The notes under the pieces are model-generated. The model was not told the DNA's origin. It searched no databases and was given only the letters and a program-made list of their open reading frames with translations. Source: an archaeon (GTDB taxonomy: Archaea; Thermoproteota; Nitrososphaeria; Nitrososphaerales; UBA183). From it: a stretch of DNA of 64,000 bases. Of this stretch, positions 48,946 through 57,834 are shown piece by piece. Location: assembly GCA_021788415.1 (NCBI GenBank), contig JAJYKR010000003.1, positions 1 through 64,000 on the forward strand. The letters are read 5' to 3'. The translations under genes were made by a program, and so were the position numbers. How positions within the stretch are numbered: the stretch's first letter is position 1; each line of letters begins with the position of its first letter.

Positions 48946-50709
48946 TTGGAGTATTCCAAGGTGGCCGAGAAGTACGCCGAGCTGGAAGGCATCTCAGGGA
49001 GGAATGAGATCACCCGCATCCTCGCCGACCTCTTGAGGGAGACCCCCAAGCCGGAGCTCCCCATGCTCGCCTACATGACCCAGGGGAAGCTGCGCCCCGA
49101 CTACGAGGGGGTGGAGCTGGGGCTAGCCGAGAAGCTTGCCATCCGCGCTGTTTCGGCCTCGGCGGGGATCCCAACGGAGAAGGCCTACGCCGCCTACGTC
49201 AGGCTCGGGGACATCGGGACGGCTGCAGAGGACCTGCTGAAGACAAAGGGGCAGGGGACCCTCTTCAGCGAAGGGCTCACCCTCTCCAGGGTCTATCACA
49301 CGCTCCTGAAGATCGCACGACAGTCTGGGAGCGGCTCCGTGGAGGCCAAGCTCAGGGAGCTCGAGTCCCTCCTCAATGACGCATCCCCTCTCGAGGCGAA
49401 GTTCATCATGAGGACGGTCACGGGGGAGCTCAGGCTGGGGGTCGCGGACTACACAGTGCTGGACGCCGCCGCCGTGGCGTTCCTGGGGGGGAAGGATGCC
49501 CGCGGGGCCATAGAGCGAGCATACAACGTCCACCCGGACCTGGGGTTCGTGATCGAGAGCTCGGCGACGAAGGGGCTGAAAGGGGTCGAAGAGGTCGGGG
49601 TCGAAGTCGGAGTGCCGATAAGGCCGATGCTCGCCGAGAGGCTGAGTTCGGCCGAAGCGATAGTGAAGAAGATGGGAGAGAAGAAGGTGAGCACGGAGTA
49701 CAAGCTGGACGGGGAGAGGCTGCAGATACACAAGGACGGCGACGACGTGAAGCTGTTCTCAAGAAGGCTTGAAGTAATCAGCGCCCACTATCCGGACGCG
49801 GCGGAGCTCGTCGTCCGGAACGTTAGAGCGAAGCGCGCCATCCTCGAAGCAGAGGTGGTGGCCATAAACGAGGACACAGGGGAGTATCTCCCGTTCCAGG
49901 AGCTCATGCACCGGAGACGGAAGTACGGGGTAGAGCAGGCCATGGCAGATTACCCTGTCGCCCTGAACTTCTTCGACGTCCTTTACGCCGGGACCGCGGA
50001 CCTCACGGGGAAGCCATACGCCTTCCGCAGGAAGAAGCTCGAAGCTGTGGTCAAGACCACAGGGAGGACGAGGCCTGTCCCCTCCCTCTCGACCTCCGAC
50101 CCGGCAGAGATGGAGAAGTTCATGGAAGAGGCCATCGAGAACGGGTGCGAGGGGTTGGTGGTGAAAGACCCCGAATCGAACTATCGGGCTGGCGCGAGGG
50201 AGTTCGCGTGGATCAAACTGAAGCGCGAGTACAGGAGCGAGCTCACCGACACCATCGACCTGGTCGTCATCGGAGGGTTCCATGGGAAGGGGAGGAGAGC
50301 AGGGACCTTCGGCACCTACCTGCTTGCGACCCGAGACGAGGGGCGGAGCATCTTCACCAGCGTGGCCAAGGTCGGTACCGGCTTCTCGGACGAGGACCTG
50401 CAACGGATCCCGGCGCTGCTGAAGCCCTACGAGAGCCACGTCAAGCCCGCTGACGTGGAGTCCAAGATGGTCCCCGACGTATGGTTCAGGCCCCACATGG
50501 TGATAGAGACCATAGCGTCCGAGCTCACCCTGTCGCCCATCCACACTGCGGCCATGGGGCGGGTCCGCCCTGGCGCCGGGATATCCCTCCGCTTCCCAAA
50601 GTTCACGGGGAGGATCAGGGACGACAAGGGGGCGGCCGAAGCGACCACCGTCGAGGAGATAGTCGGGATGTACAACCGGCAGCTGAAGAAGGTGGAAGCC
50701 TCTCAGTGA
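48946..50709 (+). CDS. lig: ATP-dependent DNA ligase
   Basis: A 587-residue archaeal ligase I: DNA-binding domain (1-215), catalytic Lys253 in EYKLDGERLQIHKDG, then RRLEVIS, ILEAEVVAINEDTGEYLPFQEL, GCEGLVVKDPESNY and the OB domain with LVVIGGFHGKGRRAGTFG and RFPKFTGRIRDDK. It seals nicks in replication and repair. Start TTG 48946, about 30 bases from TATA-like GAATAAAC; no better start is in frame. Confidence 0.96.
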   Translation: MEYSKVAEKYAELEGISGRNEITRILADLLRETPKPELPMLAYMTQGKLRPDYEGVELGLAEKLAIRAVSASAGIPTEKAYAAYVRLGDIGTAAEDLLKTKGQGTLFSEGLTLSRVYHTLLKIARQSGSGSVEAKLRELESLLNDASPLEAKFIMRTVTGELRLGVADYTVLDAAAVAFLGGKDARGAIERAYNVHPDLGFVIESSATKGLKGVEEVGVEVGVPIRPMLAERLSSAEAIVKKMGEKKVSTEYKLDGERLQIHKDGDDVKLFSRRLEVISAHYPDAAELVVRNVRAKRAILEAEVVAINEDTGEYLPFQELMHRRRKYGVEQAMADYPVALNFFDVLYAGTADLTGKPYAFRRKKLEAVVKTTGRTRPVPSLSTSDPAEMEKFMEEAIENGCEGLVVKDPESNYRAGAREFAWIKLKREYRSELTDTIDLVVIGGFHGKGRRAGTFGTYLLATRDEGRSIFTSVAKVGTGFSDEDLQRIPALLKPYESHVKPADVESKMVPDVWFRPHMVIETIASELTLSPIHTAAMGRVRPGAGISLRFPKFTGRIRDDKGAAEATTVEEIVGMYNRQLKKVEASQ

Positions 50710-51359
50710 GGGGCGCCGAAGGACCTGTCCCCCGCGTCCCCTAGCCCAGGCACGATGTAGCCGTGGTCGTTCAAGGCAGGGTCGATGGCGCAGGTGTAGA
50801 ACTCTGCGGTGGGGAAGTCTCTGGCGACGTACTCGATCCCCTGATTGGTGGCGATGACCGAGAAGAAGGCCAGCCGCTTGGGGTTCCCTTTCTCCACCAC
50901 CCTCTTGGCCACCTCCTTCAGCGTGTGTCCCGTGGCCAGCATCGGGTCGGCGATCACGACCACGTCGTCCTCTCCTATCTGGGGGACCTTCGCGTAGTTC
51001 ACCTCGATCGGGAAGTCGGGAGGCTTCCCCCTCCAGGCGCTTATCACGCCAGTCCTCGCCATGGGGAAGTTCTTGTACATCCCCTCGACGAAAGGGATGG
51101 CAGCCCTCAGGACGAGTATGATCACGATCCTGTCGTTCCCCTTCACACGCCCCCCCTTCGCGGGTCCGAGCGGAGTCTCGACCGTGAGCTCCTGGGTGTC
51201 GATGGTCCTGAGGAACTCGTATGCCATGAACCTCCCGAGCCTGTATATTGCCTTCCTGAACGCTACCTGGTTCGTCTGCTTGTCGCGCACGAGGGAGAGC
51301 TGCTCCATGATCATCGGATGGTCCATGACAGTGACCTTGGGGTTCGCCATGGAGGTCAT
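50703..51359 (-). CDS. upp: Uracil phosphoribosyltransferase
   Basis: A 218-residue UPRT: KVTVMDHPMIMEQLSLVRDKQTN, IILVLRAAIPFVEGM, PRPP loop VVVIADPMLATGHTLKEV, and AIDPALNDHGYIVPGLGDAGDRSFG. Converts uracil and PRPP to UMP. ATG 51359 (or 51350) fits the TATA-like CTTACATAG 25 bases upstream. Convergent with the ligase, overlapping by seven bases. Confidence 0.94.
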   Translation of the reverse strand: MTSMANPKVTVMDHPMIMEQLSLVRDKQTNQVAFRKAIYRLGRFMAYEFLRTIDTQELTVETPLGPAKGGRVKGNDRIVIILVLRAAIPFVEGMYKNFPMARTGVISAWRGKPPDFPIEVNYAKVPQIGEDDVVVIADPMLATGHTLKEVAKRVVEKGNPKRLAFFSVIATNQGIEYVARDFPTAEFYTCAIDPALNDHGYIVPGLGDAGDRSFGAPH

Positions 51360-51519
51360 GGAGAGAGCATCGACGATACTATGTAAGTGTATTCCGGGGA
51401 GATCCACGGAATAGTGGGAGCGCGTCTATCCCTGGGGTTGACCTCCGCCAGATGCCCGTCAGTCGACGCCTCATCGTCCTCGGACGCCATCCTCTTCCCT
51501 GCGACATGAACTCGCGAAG

Positions 51520-52056
51520 CTACAGGGGCCTTTCCTCTCCGCCCTTCTGAGCTCTCGTCACTTCGACCAGCGCGAGGGCGATCACGGCGACGGAGAAGGG
51601 AAGTAGAGCGTAGAGGCCGTCGAACCCCCAGAGGGTCGGCGAGAGAAAGCCGAGGTAGGGGACGACGAGGACGACCTTCCCGATGTAGTCCTGTTGCGTC
51701 ACGTTCCAGGGGTCAGGGGAGGGGTTGGTGGAGTTGTTGTCCCCCTTGGTCGAGAGGCAGACCTCTCCTCCGCACTCCCCCACCGCCGTCACCCGGTGCA
51801 TCACGACCTCCGAGTCCCCCCTCGGGTCGTGGAAGACGATCACGCTTCCAACCCCGAGGCTCGTGAAGGGCACCCTGTAGACGACCGCAAGGTCTCCGTG
51901 GTTCAGCGTAGGCGACATGCTGCTCGGGTGGTCGTCGACCGCGAAGAACGGCTGCGTTCCGGCAGAGTATTCGACGGCGGCGAAGACCAGGACAGCTATC
52001 AATGCAAGCGTGACCGCGCAGCTCGCCCCCTTTGCCAGCCGTCGGAGGGTCGTCAT
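51520..52056 (-). CDS. Signal peptidase I, SipW-like (S26B)
   Basis: A 178-residue S26 peptidase: membrane helix VTLALIAVLVFAAVEYSAG, catalytic Ser in HPSSMSPTLNHGDLAVV, VMHRVTAVGE and TKGDNNSTNPSPD, then a C-terminal helix. Archaeal and SipW-type enzymes use Ser-His instead of Ser-Lys; VMHRV gives the His. It lies directly after two secreted-protein genes, so it probably processes them, as SipW does for TasA. Confidence 0.88.
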   Translation of the reverse strand: MTTLRRLAKGASCAVTLALIAVLVFAAVEYSAGTQPFFAVDDHPSSMSPTLNHGDLAVVYRVPFTSLGVGSVIVFHDPRGDSEVVMHRVTAVGECGGEVCLSTKGDNNSTNPSPDPWNVTQQDYIGKVVLVVPYLGFLSPTLWGFDGLYALLPFSVAVIALALVEVTRAQKGGEERPL

Positions 52057-52057
52057 C

Positions 52058-53596
52058 TCAGTTCACCGTCAAGATGACTACGTCGCCGCTGTAGGGGGTC
52101 GCGCCCCAGCCTCCCGGGACCTGTATCTCCAGCCCCAGGACCACAGTCGAGGTCCCCGCCGAACTCACAGAGACAGACATCGCGACCGCGAGCGTCCTCC
52201 CTGCCACCAGGGTGACCTGGGGGCCCACTGTCAGGTTGGGGACTCCGCTCCCGAGAGCCACCTGCCTGCTGAAGGGGCTCTGGAACCAGATGGTCAGATT
52301 GAGCAGTCGCGACGGGTTCGCGGTGGACACCACTGCCAGGTTCGCTTCTAGCGAGGTGGACCCAGAGTTAGTCAGGAACAGGATGGCAGACTCGACGGGG
52401 ATCCCGAAGGACGCGGACGGCATCGCGTCCCCTGGCGGGTACGCTCTAAGCCTGAACCAGTGGGTGGTCTGGGTGTCCGAAGATGACCACCCCACCTCGA
52501 CGAGGCCCGGATAGTCGGTGAGAGGGTTCGAGCCGGAGGCGACGACGGTGGCGGCGTAGTCCTGCGACTCCGCGGCCGTCGTGGAGTTCACCGCCAGGGT
52601 GACCACCTGGGAGGTCGTCGTCTGCGGGTTGGGGGTGAAGCCCGTGCACCCCGAAGAGACACAGAGCCCATGGATGCCGTCCTCCCCCTGAGGCGGGTAG
52701 GCCCACTGGACCGCTCCGCTGGTGACGGCATAAGAGGTGGAGGTCGTCTGCAGGTTGCTCAACGAGACCCCGAGCCAGGCGCCGTTGGTGCCTACTCCAT
52801 ACGAGTCGGCCACCAGGGGACCGGTGTACTGGCTGTTCAGTGAGAACGAATACCCGGGGAAGGAGTAGGAATCCACGGTCAGGCCGTCGTTGACAGAATA
52901 CGTCCCGGAGGCCCCTGCGACGTTCCAGGCTGCTTTGATGGCTGAGCCTGCGAAGTTGTCATAGAAGAGGAAGACGCTGGCCCCGTTGTCGAATTGGGCG
53001 TAGGTCCCGCTGAGGGTAGGGGCTTCCCCGGCCTGGACCCCGTCGAAGTCGGTCGACTTCGACAGGAAGACCATGTAGATCGTGGCAGTCCCTCCTGCGC
53101 CGGGGATGCTCGGACCCAGCTTCACCCAGAAGGCGGCGGAGGCGGACGCGACGGAGCATGCCCCGTAGGGGGCGCTGCTCCCGCACCCCTCGAGCCACGA
53201 GAAGAGCGGTGAGCCGCACGCAGTGTCAGAGCAGAACCTGACGTTCCCCAGGTCAGAGGCTTCCTGGGCCGCGTAGAGGGACGGATCGGGCGTTATCATG
53301 ACCGGGAGTGGGCTCGGGGTCGGCGACTTCTGGCCGTTCGTCAGGGTTATCGGGACATAGTAGAGCGCGAGCATGGAAGACGAAGCGGCCACCGAGGCGT
53401 ATACTCCATAGCTGACCGTGGCGCTCCCCGCCGTCCCGCCCTGGAGGGGAGCTGTCGGGGCCTGGAGAGCCCCCGCCGTTGACAGGAGGCCGTTGGCGCG
53501 GACGCCGGCGGAAGCCCCAGGGGTGTCCGCGAGAACGAGCAGGGCAAGTGACAGCGCCGCGGCGATCCCCCTCCCCTTCCCTTTCAGGACCATCAT
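52058..53596 (-). CDS. Large secreted beta-rich protein (DUF2341-like), fibre or adhesin candidate
   Basis: A 512-residue protein: signal peptide (LSLALLVLADTPGASA), then a region with NVRFCSDTACGSPLFSWLE and AFWVKLGPSIPGAGGTATIYMVFL that looks like DUF2341, followed by long Ser/Thr-rich beta repeats. The signal peptidase gene starts one base after its stop. No membrane anchor at the C-terminus, so it would be released or bound through other proteins. Adhesin or matrix role is inferred from context. Confidence 0.65.
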   Translation of the reverse strand: MMVLKGKGRGIAAALSLALLVLADTPGASAGVRANGLLSTAGALQAPTAPLQGGTAGSATVSYGVYASVAASSSMLALYYVPITLTNGQKSPTPSPLPVMITPDPSLYAAQEASDLGNVRFCSDTACGSPLFSWLEGCGSSAPYGACSVASASAAFWVKLGPSIPGAGGTATIYMVFLSKSTDFDGVQAGEAPTLSGTYAQFDNGASVFLFYDNFAGSAIKAAWNVAGASGTYSVNDGLTVDSYSFPGYSFSLNSQYTGPLVADSYGVGTNGAWLGVSLSNLQTTSTSYAVTSGAVQWAYPPQGEDGIHGLCVSSGCTGFTPNPQTTTSQVVTLAVNSTTAAESQDYAATVVASGSNPLTDYPGLVEVGWSSSDTQTTHWFRLRAYPPGDAMPSASFGIPVESAILFLTNSGSTSLEANLAVVSTANPSRLLNLTIWFQSPFSRQVALGSGVPNLTVGPQVTLVAGRTLAVAMSVSVSSAGTSTVVLGLEIQVPGGWGATPYSGDVVILTVN

Positions 53597-53672
53597 GGCT
53601 CCCTCATTCCTGTCAGGGATGGAGGGCTCCCGGGCCGCGGGCCACTCTTCAGCGAACCCATCCCGTAGGTCC

Positions 53673-54341
53673 CTACAGCCACTGCACGTTGATCTGGAAG
53701 CCGACGGTGCTCCCTGGAGAGGCAGAGTTCAGTCCGAAGGCGGCGACCTCGATGTACCCCTTCGCTCCGGCTGACAGGGTCACAGGGAAGGCGCCTGAGA
53801 CCGATTGGACCCCGGTCGACGAGGAGGTTATCGCGTAGCTCCCGACGCAGTTCCCAGGCGTGACCAAGGTCCCGTCCGGGTTGAACTCGGTCTGGGCGGT
53901 GCAGTAATAGAGGGTCACCTTGCCAAGGTTCGCCAGGTTCGCGAACCCTGAGACCTTCACCGATTCGATCGAGTGCACAGCAGTCCCCTTGTTCTGGACC
54001 GTGGTGAGATTGGAATAGTACGTGGCGGGTTGCGGGGTGTTGACCGCCGAGGGGAAGAGGCTGAAGCCGACGGTGGCGTAGTCGTAGGTGGCCGCGACGG
54101 TGACGGTGGCGCAGGGGTAGCTCGTGCAGCTCGCGGAGGAGTCGCTCCCGGCCACGAGCCTCAGATCAGGGGTCCGCACGGTCCCCAGCACGTTCGAAGT
54201 GTAGAAGACGTAGACCGTGGACGTCGCCGCCGCTATGAGGAGGCCTATGAGCAAGAGCGGAACGACCTTGGCCTTGCTCGAGCCGAGGAACCCCGCTGCT
54301 CTCCGCTTCCGTTCACTCCTGTTTGCCCTAGACATCGCCAT
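53673..54341 (-). CDS. TasA-like secreted fibre subunit candidate
   Basis: A 222-residue protein: basic N-terminus, membrane helix VVPLLLIGLLIAAATSTVYVFY, then a beta-sandwich domain with PDLRLVAG, VGFSLFPSAVN and the PATYYSNLTTVQNKGTAVHSI segment like the TasA/camelysin and archaeal bundling-pilus subunits. First gene of the three-gene operon with the large secreted protein and SipW-like peptidase. TATA (CCAATAATAAC) about 30 bases upstream. Homology to TasA is by eye and needs checking. Confidence 0.6.
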   Translation of the reverse strand: MAMSRANRSERKRRAAGFLGSSKAKVVPLLLIGLLIAAATSTVYVFYTSNVLGTVRTPDLRLVAGSDSSASCTSYPCATVTVAATYDYATVGFSLFPSAVNTPQPATYYSNLTTVQNKGTAVHSIESVKVSGFANLANLGKVTLYYCTAQTEFNPDGTLVTPGNCVGSYAITSSSTGVQSVSGAFPVTLSAGAKGYIEVAAFGLNSASPGSTVGFQINVQWL

Positions 54342-54423
54342 GTCCCTGGAGCCTCGGAGTCGGGTTTGTTATTATTGGATTGTGGAGTGGTCGGACTAAC
54401 TAAATTCTACTAAATTCCCGGTC

Positions 54424-54846
54424 TCAGGAGGACAGGATCGGGCAGACCGCGGGTCCGCACGGATGTCGACCACCCCGGACGCAGACTCCCCCCACGAAGA
54501 ACCTGCAGACTCCCCTGACGTCCTCGAACGAGAGGACTACGGCATGCCCGGACCGCTGGGTGGCAATCAGTCTCCTCAACCTCTCGGTGGGCCGATACAC
54601 CCCCTTCGGTCTCCCCCTCCTCCCTGTCATCACGGTCGTCTTCTCGATCAGCCCGTCGGACTCCATGAGGTTGAGCCATCGCAATATCGTGGACCTGGAG
54701 ACCCCGAGCGACTCGGTGATCTCCCTAAGCGTGATTCCATCTTGCCGGAATGCGACCCTCGCTACTCGCGAGAGCGCGGATTCGGACGTCTCCAGCCCTC
54801 CGTCTGGGACTGGACCCACCATGGACGGTCCCTCGCCCGGAGGCAA
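54424..54846 (-). CDS. Winged-helix regulator with cysteine-rich C-terminus
   Basis: A 140-residue protein from TTG 54846: a helix-turn-helix (RQDGITLREITESLGVSRSTILRWLNLME) with a wing, and a C-terminal tail GVCRFFVGGVCVRGGRHPC plus GPAVCPIL with four cysteines that could hold an Fe-S cluster or zinc. It lies directly upstream of the TasA-like operon on the same strand, and its promoter carries CATTCAAC repeats (54863-54890) around the TATA box. Probable redox- or metal-sensing autoregulator that also controls the fibre operon (inference). Confidence 0.75.
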   Translation of the reverse strand: MPPGEGPSMVGPVPDGGLETSESALSRVARVAFRQDGITLREITESLGVSRSTILRWLNLMESDGLIEKTTVMTGRRGRPKGVYRPTERLRRLIATQRSGHAVVLSFEDVRGVCRFFVGGVCVRGGRHPCGPAVCPILSS

Positions 54847-54862
54847 CCCGGGCGCATTATTC

Positions 54863-54890
54863 CATTCAACATATAATAGCCTGTTGAATG
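54863..54890. promoter_or_regulatory. 8-bp inverted repeat around the TATA box of the Cys-rich regulator
   Basis: CATTCAAC (54863-54870), 12-base spacer ATATAATAGCCT, GTTGAATG (54883-54890). The spacer holds the TATA box for the regulator, so a protein bound to the arms would block TBP. The 284 bases from here to the NfeD gene hold its TATA box and otherwise nothing I can name. Confidence 0.6.
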
Positions 54891-55138
54891 TCAAGAAGAA
54901 TCAACGGGATTGTTGGAAAAGGCCTGAACATCATCCCGCCCTGGCGCGTCGGATTCCAACCCAGAAGCCAGCTGAACCAGAGCGCGCTCGGCAGGGGTCT
55001 CCACATCTCCGCCACGGGCGTCTTCCGTCTTCGCCTTCCATGCTCCCTGCGCCGTCGACTCCGCAAAGAGCGGCCAGCTCAGCCGCACCCCACCTGACAG
55101 GGATTTGCCCCACCACTTCGTGCGTCGGGGAGGACGGA

Positions 55139-55150
55139 TTGTATTTATCA
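55139..55150 (+). promoter_or_regulatory. TATA box of the NfeD-stomatin operon
   Basis: TTGTATTTATCA about 26-30 bases upstream of the TTG at 55175, giving a leaderless mRNA. The rest of the 54.9-55.2 kb gap has open frames without coding bias. Confidence 0.5.
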
Positions 55151-55174
55151 CAGGACGCCAGGCGGCGCTCCGGG

Positions 55175-56545
55175 TTGAAGCTCCTCAGGGGGGCGGTCGC
55201 GGCGGTTCTGCTGCTCGCACTGGCTCTGGCCTTCGTCCCTTCAGGGGCCCATGCCCAGGCCTGCGCGACCAAGAGCGGGTACTATGTCGCCTCCCTGAAC
55301 GCTGACATCGACCCGGGGACAGCCGATTTCATGGCCACCACCGTCAGCAACGCTGAGGCGCAGTGCGCCGCCAACCTAGTCTTCGTACTGGTCACCAACG
55401 GCGGGGACGGTGCCAGCATGGAGTCGATGGTGTCTTCCATCGCTAGCTACCAGCAGTGGGGAGGGACGTTCACGACAGTCGTCGCTCCACAGGGGGCCTA
55501 CGCCTTCTCCGCTGGGTCGTACATCGCCGAGGCTTCCAACAGGATCTACATGGAGCCGGGGACGACCATCGGGTCTGCGACCCCCATAGTCTCAGGGATC
55601 CCCACGGGGGAGGAGAACTCCACCATGACCAAGGACATAGACGCCTTCACTTCTTATATGCAGACGCTCACGACAGCGAACGGGAGGAACGCCACCGCGG
55701 CCGGGCTGATGGTCGCAAAGGGGATGTCTTTCCCAGCCGTCTGTGCCCCTGGCACACCTGCGCCCTGTTTCTCAGCGGTGAAGGAGCACGTCGTGGACGG
55801 GCTGATCAACTCTACGTCCCTGCAGGGGGCCTTGGCCTATCTCAACGTCCCCGCGGGCACCCCGGTCAACACCCCCGGGATCAGGTCGTCTCTCATCTCG
55901 ATCCTGAGCAACCCCAACGTCTCGAGCCTCCTCTTCCTGCTGGGGGTCTTCGCGGTCCTGGCGGACATCTACCACCCGACGATCATACTCTCAGTGGTCG
56001 GGGTCGCCGTGATCGCCGCGGCCCTCTTCGGCCTTGGTGTGTTCGGCGCCTCCCCCCTGGCGGTGATCCTCATGATAATCGGGGCCGCGTTCATCTTCCT
56101 CGAAGTCAAGACGGCCCACGGCATCAGCGCCACTGTCGGAGTGGCCATGTTCATAGTGGGCTTTCTGCTGATCTATCAGTTCCCTCCAGCAGCGGCCGCC
56201 CCGTCTCCGACTTCCACCCCTCCGCCGACAGGGACCTTCAGCGGCATCCCTGATATCACCTACGGGCTCCTCGTCGCCCTCGGTGCCGCCGTGGTAATCG
56301 GAAGCCTCTATCTGCGGTCCATCAGGGATGCCCTCCGGAGGAGGCCAAGGGTGAACGAACCGACGGTGCTCGTCGGTCGCGAAGGGACCATGAAGTCGGA
56401 CCTGCAGCCCGGAGGGAGGGGGGTGGCCCAGGTCGCGTCCGAGGAATGGAGCGTGACCTCGGCCCAGGAGCTCAGGGCAGGGGACTCGATAAGGGTAAAA
56501 GGGGTCACAGGGCAGACTCTGGCGGTAGAGAAGGTGGAAAGCTGA
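55175..56545 (+). CDS. NfeD-family membrane protein with ClpP-like protease domain
   Basis: A 456-residue protein: signal peptide at the start (AAVLLLALALAFVPSGAHA), 1510-N-type protease domain with TNGGDGASM and the catalytic Ser in AYAFSAGSYIAEASNRIYMEPG, then several membrane helices (about 260-400) and a C-terminal NfeD OB domain (VGREGTMKSDLQPGG, SIRVKGVTGQTLAVEKV). It cuts stomatin near its C-terminus, and stomatin is encoded next. The TTG start is fixed by the TATA box. Confidence 0.85.
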   Translation: MKLLRGAVAAVLLLALALAFVPSGAHAQACATKSGYYVASLNADIDPGTADFMATTVSNAEAQCAANLVFVLVTNGGDGASMESMVSSIASYQQWGGTFTTVVAPQGAYAFSAGSYIAEASNRIYMEPGTTIGSATPIVSGIPTGEENSTMTKDIDAFTSYMQTLTTANGRNATAAGLMVAKGMSFPAVCAPGTPAPCFSAVKEHVVDGLINSTSLQGALAYLNVPAGTPVNTPGIRSSLISILSNPNVSSLLFLLGVFAVLADIYHPTIILSVVGVAVIAAALFGLGVFGASPLAVILMIIGAAFIFLEVKTAHGISATVGVAMFIVGFLLIYQFPPAAAAPSPTSTPPPTGTFSGIPDITYGLLVALGAAVVIGSLYLRSIRDALRRRPRVNEPTVLVGREGTMKSDLQPGGRGVAQVASEEWSVTSAQELRAGDSIRVKGVTGQTLAVEKVES

Positions 56546-57459
56546 GCCTCCTGGCTCCTGTCGCCCTTCAGACGACCGGGGACCTGATCAACTACGCGAT
56601 CTACGTGATTGTCGCGATAGTCGTCATAGCGTTCATCGGTGCCACCATCAAGATAGTCAGGGAGTATGAGCGCCTCGTCGTCTTCAGGCTTGGAAGGCTC
56701 GTCGGGGCGAGGGGGCCCGGTGTCATATTCATCATACCGATAATCAACCGACTCAACAAGGTCGACCTCAGGGAGCGCTTCCTCGAAGTGCCACACCAGA
56801 CGTGCATCACCAAGGACAACGCCCCCACAGACATCGACTTCCTGATCTACTACAAGGTCATCGAGGCGACCCAGAGCATCGTCCAGGTCCAGAACTTCGA
56901 AGGGGCGTCGATAGGGATAGCCACGACCACCCTGAGGGCCGTGGTGGGGGACATCCCGTTGGACGAGCTCCTCGCCAAGAGGGAGCAGATCAACCAGGTG
57001 CTCCGGACGAAGCTGGACGAGGTCACCGAAAGGTGGGGGATCAAGGTGACCAACGTCGAGATACGCGAGATCAGGCCGCCTCAGGACGTCCAGGAGGCCA
57101 TGGTCCGCCAGATGTCCGCCGAGAGGACCAGGAGGGCGACGGTGACCGAGGCGGACGGCAAGAGGGAGGCCTCCATCCTGGTGGCCGAGGGTGAGAAGAA
57201 GTCCAACATACTGCGTGCCGAAGGAGACAAACAGGCCGCCGTCCTCCGCGCGGAGGGGTATGCAGGAGCTCTGAACCAGATATTCGGCGCAGCCAAGGGG
57301 ATCGACTCGAAGACGATGACGTTGCAGTACCTCGACACCCTGAAGGCCCTGGGCGCGTCTCCATCCACCAAGTACATCTTCCCCATGGAGATGATGCAGA
57401 TGTTTGCATCCTCCCTCAAGAAGTCTGGCGAAGAATCGGCCGAAGAGACGAAATCATAG
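56542..57459 (+). CDS. Stomatin/SPFH-domain membrane protein, apparent CTG start
   Basis: A 305-residue stomatin: membrane hairpin IYVIVAIVVIAFIGATI, then SPFH domain with REYERLVVFRLGRLVGARGPGVIFIIP, VDLRERFLEVPHQTCITKDNAPTDI, and a coiled coil with ILVAEGEKKSNILRAEGDKQAAVLRAEG. The only plausible start at the head of the membrane part is CTG 56542, overlapping the NfeD stop as CTGA; the ATG at 56446 would read nearly 100 bases of nfeD. It scaffolds membrane microdomains and is likely the NfeD substrate. Confidence 0.88.
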   Translation: MSLLAPVALQTTGDLINYAIYVIVAIVVIAFIGATIKIVREYERLVVFRLGRLVGARGPGVIFIIPIINRLNKVDLRERFLEVPHQTCITKDNAPTDIDFLIYYKVIEATQSIVQVQNFEGASIGIATTTLRAVVGDIPLDELLAKREQINQVLRTKLDEVTERWGIKVTNVEIREIRPPQDVQEAMVRQMSAERTRRATVTEADGKREASILVAEGEKKSNILRAEGDKQAAVLRAEGYAGALNQIFGAAKGIDSKTMTLQYLDTLKALGASPSTKYIFPMEMMQMFASSLKKSGEESAEETKS

Positions 57460-57834
57460 GGCGCATCTGCGGACAACGTCGCACCGCCAGTGTTCGAACT
57501 GGCTTTCGAATCACCTCGCCTGTCAGCATCACCCTTGCACGATTGTTCCGCCCTCACTGGGAAATGCATCTTCTTCATCGTCGACTGCGAAAGCATTCGA
57601 AGCGGAAAGGGTCCTCCTCGGCGAGCCAGAGGGACGCGGGATGTCTCGGCAGCACCCGGCATCTGCCAACCCTGTGAGAGTCCTAGGGTTGCCTCAGGGA
57701 CCCAGAGCTGAAGCACGAGACAAGTCCGGACTCCCCGACGGGGATTGAAAGTTGCAATAATCTCAAGGAATGCGCTCGTTTGTTGCCTCAGTTTTAAATC
57801 CGTATCATCTCATGGGTTGGAGCGAGCGGGTCTA
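57460..57834. other. Gap with hairpin, one CRISPR-like repeat and a TATA box
   Basis: A 6-bp hairpin GCCAGT/ACTGGC (57486-57503) may end the stomatin transcript. Around 57731-57751 one copy of a sequence like an archaeal CRISPR repeat end (CCCCGACGGGGATTGAAAG) is present, but there is no second copy nearby. GTTTTAAATC at 57791-57800 is the TATA box of the following gene. No convincing CDS otherwise. Confidence 0.45.

Noticed and set aside
54560..55174. Upstream extension of the NfeD frame
   Set aside because: It overlaps the regulator and its promoter on the other strand, lacks coding bias and ignores the signal peptide and the TATA box.
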